From Ruminococcus sp. (GTDB taxonomy: Bacteria > Bacillota > Clostridia > Oscillospirales > Ruminococcaceae): a stretch of 9,084 bases of DNA. The stretch is taken from assembly GCA_017961625.1 (NCBI GenBank), contig JAGCWY010000085.1, positions 1 through 9,084 on the forward strand. Reading direction: 5' to 3'. Made by a program: the position numbers and the translations under genes. Under the pieces are notes generated by a model. It saw nothing but the letters and a program-made list of their open reading frames with translations, did not search any database and was not told the origin of the DNA. Of the stretch, positions 6,601 to 9,084 are shown piece after piece (positions within the stretch are counted from its first letter, which is position 1; each line of letters starts with the position of its first letter).

Positions 6601-7687
6601 CAGCGGAGTTACAACTATACTGGAGGCATTCGAGAGGTATGCAGAGGATTACGGTATAGAAGTTATCACCGATCCTGAGCAGGCAGAGAATGCTGATGTT
6701 GTACTGCTCTGCATAGGCGAAACTTCATACGCAGAATGGTACGGCGATACAACAGACCTTGAGCTTTGCGGAATGCTCGGTCTCAACGGCAACAGGGAAG
6801 CTATTGATGAAGCAAAGGCACTTGACAAGCCCACTGTTACCTGTATTGTCGCCGGCAGACAGGTCATACTCGACGAAGAAGACTACAATAACTGGGACAG
6901 CGTTGTAATGTGTTACCTGCCGGGTTCAGAGGGCAAAGGTGTTTCGGACGTTATCTGCGGCTGTTCGGACTTTACCGGCAGACTTCCCGAACCATGGTAT
7001 GGCTCTGTAGAGCAGATAGGTACTGACGAAAATGTTTTCGGACTTGGATACGGTCTCTCATATCCGGAGGGCTTTGTTCCGCGTACAGAGCCTGAGGCAA
7101 TTCCTGATCCGATTTCGGAAGATGAAGGCTTTGATGCCATAGCGGAAGGTACAAACTATACAAAGGGAGTATTTGAAAACGGCGTTTATTCCAACGAGTA
7201 TGCAGGTATAACCGCTGATATCCCCGATGATTTCAGTATGATAAACGAAGTTTACCTTTCCATGATCGCTGAGAATACTATTGAAGGAAGCAGTACCGAA
7301 GAAGAAATGATATATAATTCCGCAGTCATCTGGGACGATATCTTTGAAAACGGCTTTGACGCAGCTGTTACGTACAAGTTTGTGAATACAACTATGGGAT
7401 TCCCTGATAATCCGCAGTGTACAGAGGAAGAGTATCTTGATCACATCAAATCATTTGATACATACTGGGATGAAGCAGCGGGCATCACTCATACTTATAA
7501 GGACAGATCAAAAGTAGTTCTCGGCGGAAATGAATACACAAGAGAGGAATACAGGATATCCGCAGGTGATGAGTACAGTGAAGTTTTCGCATATTATGTA
7601 AGAAGACTCGATGACAACCTAATGTGCATAATAGAAGTAGAAACCCTTGCTGATTCTTCCGAATTCTTAGAGGCATGGTTCAATTAA
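3608..7687 (+). CDS. Secreted multidomain protein: BspA-like leucine-rich repeats fused to a GH3 beta-glucosidase/exo-glucanase
   Basis: This is a probable extracellular enzyme that removes glucose from the non-reducing ends of beta-glucans. A signal peptide (lysine-rich start, hydrophobic 9-24, likely cut near 25 or after AFA at 41) is followed by eight BspA/DUF285-type repeats (91-296), an unnamed module (about 312-582), GH3 (about 588-1158) and an unnamed C-terminal module (1160-1359). GH3 signs are DPRWGR (723-728), KHFFGDG (761-767), nucleophile Asp848 in GFIISDYQ, LLKNENETLPI, CGGWTMGW (983-990), GETSYAEWYGD with the presumed acid/base Glu, and FGLGYGLSYPEG closing the domain. These resemble ExoP/barley ExoI-type enzymes. 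No dockerin, LPXTG or membrane anchor is seen, so attachment, if any, would be through the repeats. AAGGAG lies 8 bases before the ATG. GH3 with BspA repeats in one chain is unusual; the frame is continuous, with no sign of an assembly join. Function is sure at the family level; the substrate is inferred. Confidence 0.95.
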   Translation: MKKQLIRKITAAAMAFAMIGAAVSAPVDKSSLLGSIFTAFAETSTATFDESTGVLTLHGNFEKEDLYDWKATADTIVFDEGTVFPEDCSYMFFACLADEIDLSNVDTSKVTNMEGMFNGCYAESINLSGIDTSNVTNMSHMFIDCNHLKSLDLSGIDTSNVTDMSLMFYFCYCLEPLDLSSFDTSNVTDMEGMFLGCESLESLNLSNFDTSNVTNTKDMFEDCKNLKSINLSSFDTSNVTDMKGMFFDCKNLKSLDVTGLDTSNVTDMSNMFYGCSSLESIDVTGFDTSNAKDNSNMFGGPFGDCTALDPSICIVKGNSVTLDGNIGVNVYLQPCENLAKVVMSGPNGDRVFTDFTGITQDSGYYKFSYPINATQGSEQITLKAYDKDGNRLIVCDNNYGLFNHSQVECTVYGYIDQIKRHEMYSASTLAALVDGLENYCKAAENYFNGTDNTIAGIENVTADSVKKYETDLGSDVKLSLVLNSAAALRIYTESDDVLIDGEKATAKYKGVNKYYEISNICAQKLSTPHKITIDGTDYKCSALSYVHRVLNNQNAKNNTLLTEMAKATYVYAMAAEAYVGKPYQRYAKMTPKQIVEEMTLEQKAAQMVQSIAYMTSDEEMQEQCFGSVYGDAGMYSSAEWRELVDGFQQGAVDSETGIPYIMALDDVHGLGYCRDAVYFPHNIGQGAANDEELAYQVGRITADESKLCHLMWNLYPCVAQSVDPRWGRTYECYSSDLDIITRLSTAYTKGLIDGGVIACAKHFFGDGNVVYGTGEQTDYPRIMDRGDSQLTEEEIDELLKVYQAQIDAGVQTIMVSFSSLNGVKMHENGEYIWKLKNEMGFEGFIISDYQAIEFTSPETYEDQVASAINSGIDMLMEADRYDDARKSIIDAVRNGKISEERINDAVERIIKVKQNAGIFDDPFCENIETVQQETGSMEYRAVAEKLVEKSLVLLKNENETLPIKEGTKVYITGPSADNPRVQCGGWTMGWVESPTKNISGVTTILEAFERYAEDYGIEVITDPEQAENADVVLLCIGETSYAEWYGDTTDLELCGMLGLNGNREAIDEAKALDKPTVTCIVAGRQVILDEEDYNNWDSVVMCYLPGSEGKGVSDVICGCSDFTGRLPEPWYGSVEQIGTDENVFGLGYGLSYPEGFVPRTEPEAIPDPISEDEGFDAIAEGTNYTKGVFENGVYSNEYAGITADIPDDFSMINEVYLSMIAENTIEGSSTEEEMIYNSAVIWDDIFENGFDAAVTYKFVNTTMGFPDNPQCTEEEYLDHIKSFDTYWDEAAGITHTYKDRSKVVLGGNEYTREEYRISAGDEYSEVFAYYVRRLDDNLMCIIEVETLADSSEFLEAWFN
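3878..4495 (+). repeat. Eight in-frame BspA-like (DUF285) leucine-rich repeats, 75-78 bp each
   Basis: The repeats begin at residues 91, 116, 141, 167, 193, 219, 245 and 271 of the GH3 protein and are 25 or 26 residues long, with the pattern MFxxCxxLxSLDLSxFDTSNVTDMxx. The second half of each is nearly constant in DNA too (GATACATCAAATGT in most copies). The first and last copies are worn (DTSKVTNM and DTSNAKDNSN), as is usual at array edges. Each but the most degenerate keeps the Cys at position 5. Such repeats in surface proteins of gut bacteria are linked to adhesion. Confidence 0.93.
4541..5353 (+). other. Unnamed extracellular module between the repeats and GH3
   Basis: Residues about 312-582 of the GH3 protein. 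The first half is beta-rich (GNSVTLDGNIGVNVYL, then a VVMSGPNGDRVF stretch), the middle is helical (ALVDGLENYCKAAENYFNGT), and a second beta part (GSDVKLSLVLNSAAALRIY to ITIDGTDYKC) leads into another helix before GH3. I recall this style from other secreted Ruminococcus proteins but cannot attach a Pfam name. It may be a spacer, dimerising or sugar-binding unit. Confidence 0.6.
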
Positions 7688-7766
7688 TCACAATGAGGCT
7701 CTTATTATAACAAGCACGGATATCCTAAAATGGTTCTATGTAAAATGAGCTGAAAAACAAATGAAA

Positions 7767-7808
7767 AATAGCAGCACACTGAAATTATGATATCAGTGTG
7801 CTGCTATT
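7767..7808. terminator. Long hairpin between convergent GH3 and spo0A-like genes, likely two-way terminator
   Basis: A perfect 16-bp stem (7767-7782 with 7793-7808) closes a 10-base loop. On the minus strand it is followed by TTTTTCATTTGTTTTTC, a good termination tract for the spo0A-like gene. On the plus strand, 79 bases after the GH3 stop, the tail is poorer (GATATATTCGCTTGTCTT), but the stem is strong enough to serve the GH3 transcript as well. Confidence 0.8.
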
Positions 7809-7891
7809 GATATATTCGCTTGTCTTATTATGATTTGGATAAATAATGGTAAAGAAAGGTCAATTTGGGAGCAAAAGAAGATATATTATTT

Positions 7892-8644
7892 TTATATCCG
7901 GGACATTTTTAGCTTAAGGCGAATCTTGTCGGTTACAAGAGCTATAAACTCGGAGTTGGTGGGGCGTCCGCGGTAGCTATCAACATAGTAGCCGAAAAAT
8001 TTGGTTATTGCTTCTGTATTGCCTCTGTCCCATGCTATTTCTATAGCGTGACGTATGGCTCTTTCAACGCGCGATGATGTCGTGGCGTATTTCTGTGCTA
8101 CACATGGATATAACTGTTTTGTGACGCTCTCCATAAGTTGACAGTTGTTTATTGCGCTGATTATAGCAGTTCTGAGATAATGGTAGCCTTTTATATGTGC
8201 GGGAACGCCAAGCTTTTGTATAATGTCAGTCACCATTATTTCCGTGTCAGTGCAGTTCGAAGTTATCGGCTTGTTACAGACTGATTTGACAATCGATGGA
8301 AGGGTGTCAAGATCAAATGGGGCTGACAGGAAATAGGACGCACCGTTTTCCATGACCTGTCGTTCAATGAAGCTGTTTCTGATATCTGATACTATAATGA
8401 AGGCTGGTACATTTACTAACTTATCTCTTATGCGGTTCATCAGTGCGATTGAATCTGTTTCCTGCATGGTGAGCGCTGTGATAATTACGTCGGGCTTGTC
8501 CTTTAGTATAGAATCGTATATTACCTGACCATCCATTTTTCGAGTGTAGGCTATTATGCCGTTTTCTCTTAATTTTGCTGCTGCTTTTACCCCGTTTGCT
8601 GCTGAATTGTCGCCAATTAGCACTTTGATAGATTCGTTTTCCAT
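7892..8644 (-). CDS. Spo0A-like transcription regulator with a degenerate receiver domain
   Basis: A two-domain regulator of the Spo0A family, 250 residues against 267 in B. subtilis. The C-terminal DNA-binding domain (about 135-250) is intact and typical: GVPAHIKGYHYLR, TTSSRVERAIRHAIEIAW (the recognition-helix region) and GRPTNSEFIALVTDKIRLK. The N-terminal part (6-120) keeps the receiver outline, including GASYF and PFD, but not its chemistry. The phosphoacceptor Asp (B. subtilis Asp56) is Ala57, the conserved Lys of KPF is Ala108, one of the two acidic-pocket residues is Asn13, and the Thr is Ser86. It therefore should not accept phosphate from the sporulation relay, and may act constitutively, by dimerising or by a ligand. 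Start: AAGGAG (8653-8658) lies 8 bases before the ATG. It has its own promoter, a 0A-box upstream and a terminator. It is probably a paralogue, so I do not call it spo0A. Confidence 0.94.
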   Translation of the reverse strand: MENESIKVLIGDNSAANGVKAAAKLRENGIIAYTRKMDGQVIYDSILKDKPDVIITALTMQETDSIALMNRIRDKLVNVPAFIIVSDIRNSFIERQVMENGASYFLSAPFDLDTLPSIVKSVCNKPITSNCTDTEIMVTDIIQKLGVPAHIKGYHYLRTAIISAINNCQLMESVTKQLYPCVAQKYATTSSRVERAIRHAIEIAWDRGNTEAITKFFGYYVDSYRGRPTNSEFIALVTDKIRLKLKMSRI

Positions 8645-8678
8645 AGTAGATTCTCCTTTCCTGTTTTCTACGATATCT

Positions 8679-8707
8679 ATTTTACATTAGGTAAAAATGA
8701 ATTTCAA
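8679..8707 (-). promoter_or_regulatory. Sigma-A promoter of the spo0A-like gene
   Basis: On the minus strand TTGAAA (-35, 8702-8707) and TAAAAT (-10, 8679-8684) are 17 bases apart, giving a leader of about 30 bases before the ribosome binding site and start at 8644. Confidence 0.75.
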
Positions 8708-8727
8708 GAGGATGTTTTAGCGTAAAT

Positions 8728-8734
8728 TGTCGAA
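8728..8734 (+). promoter_or_regulatory. Candidate 0A-box (TGTCGAA)
   Basis: A perfect match to the Spo0A-binding heptamer TGTCGAA lies 20 bases upstream of the -35 of the spo0A-like gene, and also 116 bases upstream of the tRNA promoter -35. Position fits autoregulation or control by the true Spo0A. A single heptamer is expected about once in a window of this size by chance, so only its position makes it notable. Confidence 0.45.
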
Positions 8735-8824
8735 AAATAGAATCTTCAATAATTATAAGTTACTTGATGTTGCTAAATGTTGTGAAAAGATGCTTATGTA
8801 ATATTTTTTAGTTGCATAAATAGT

Positions 8825-8879
8825 AAAAATAATTTTTTTATTATTTTTGCTTGACAATTGATTCCGTTTGATGTATAAT
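8825..8879 (+). promoter_or_regulatory. Consensus promoter of the tRNA-Leu/tRNA-Ser operon with AT-rich upstream element
   Basis: TTGACA (8851-8856) and TATAAT (8874-8879), both perfect, are 17 bases apart. Directly upstream, 8825-8848 is almost pure A/T and forms a 9-bp inverted repeat (AAAAATAAT/ATTATTTTT), like an UP element. The start would fall about 7 bases before tRNA-Leu, as expected for a stable-RNA promoter. Confidence 0.93.
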
Positions 8880-8892
8880 ATTATAGTACTTT

Positions 8893-8977
8893 GCGAGTGT
8901 GCTGGAATAGGCAGACAGGCACGTTTGAGGGGCGTGTGTCGAGAGACGTATGGGTTCAAGTCCCATTACTCGCACCA
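8893..8977 (+). tRNA. tRNA-Leu (anticodon GAG)
   Basis: Class II tRNA with acceptor GCGAGTG/TACTCGC (one G-T pair), discriminator A and encoded CCA. The anticodon stem CACGT/GCGTG holds TTGAGGG, giving anticodon GAG for leucine codons CUC/CUU. It has a short variable arm (GTC-GAGA-GAC) and a T-arm ATGGG-TTCAAGT-CCCAT. First gene of a tRNA operon; only 4 bases separate it from the next tRNA. Confidence 0.97.
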
Positions 8978-8981
8978 TAAT

Positions 8982-9073
8982 GGACAGATGGCTGAGCTGG
9001 TCTAAGGCGCACGACTGGAACTCGTGTATACGTTAATAGCGTATCGAGGGTTCGAATCCCTCTCTGTCCGCCA
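8982..9073 (+). tRNA. tRNA-Ser (anticodon GGA)
   Basis: Class II tRNA with acceptor GGACAGA/TCTGTCC, discriminator G and encoded CCA. The anticodon stem CACGA/TCGTG holds CTGGAAC, giving anticodon GGA for serine codons UCC/UCU. The long variable arm pairs ATACG with CGTAT, and the T-arm is GAGGG-TTCGAAT-CCCTC. It shares the upstream promoter with tRNA-Leu. No terminator is visible before the window ends 11 bases later, so the operon may continue. Confidence 0.97.
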
Positions 9074-9084
9074 GAATTAAAAAG

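Noticed and set aside
7085..7684. Dockerin or LPXTG anchor at the end of the GH3 protein
   Set aside because: No duplicated calcium-binding loop (DxNxDGxxN) and no LPXTG with hydrophobic tail; the protein ends in AWFN.
8753..8959. 68-codon open frame on the minus strand upstream of the spo0A-like gene
   Set aside because: It overlaps tRNA-Leu and its consensus promoter and has a low-complexity translation, so it is not a gene.
8982..9073. Second tRNA-Ser as the other att site of the element at the left
   Set aside because: It is a different isoacceptor (GGA); the shared text is limited to the T-loop common to most tRNAs, and its position on the wrong side does not fit.

Overview
The window looks like chromosomal DNA of a fibre-degrading gut or rumen Clostridia bacterium, most likely Ruminococcus or a close relative in the Oscillospiraceae. 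The grounds are AT-rich intergenic DNA with sigma-A promoters, a Spo0A-type regulator, a GlgB of the short clostridial type, and a large secreted enzyme that joins BspA-like leucine-rich repeats to a family 3 glycoside hydrolase. The genus is an inference from protein style, not from a database match.

Left end (1-1405): a tyrosine-recombinase integrase runs in from beyond the left edge and stops 136 bases short of the 3' end of a convergent tRNA-Ser(CGA) gene. This is the classic layout of an integrated element (ICE, IME or prophage) attached at a tRNA 3' end, with the element lying to the left. Two or three hairpins fill the gap.

Centre (1480-7810): glgB, a glycogen branching enzyme, is on the minus strand and ends in a clean intrinsic terminator. 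Its promoter is divergent from that of a 1,359-residue secreted protein on the plus strand. That protein has a signal peptide, eight BspA-like repeats, a roughly 270-residue module I cannot name, a complete GH3 catalytic region of the exo-beta-glucosidase (ExoP/barley ExoI-like) type, and a 200-residue C-terminal module. The 310-base divergent region carries two good promoters and a cluster of TGTGATAA-type motifs that look like operator half-sites. Functionally, one gene handles intracellular storage glucan and the other extracellular glucan breakdown.

Right end (7767-9084): a long hairpin separates the GH3 gene from a convergent spo0A-like gene. Its DNA-binding domain is intact, but its receiver lacks the phosphoacceptor aspartate and the conserved lysine, so it is probably a phosphorylation-independent Spo0A paralogue. 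It has its own promoter and a perfect 0A-box upstream. Divergent from it, a consensus promoter drives a tRNA cluster (Leu-GAG, Ser-GGA) that may continue past the window.
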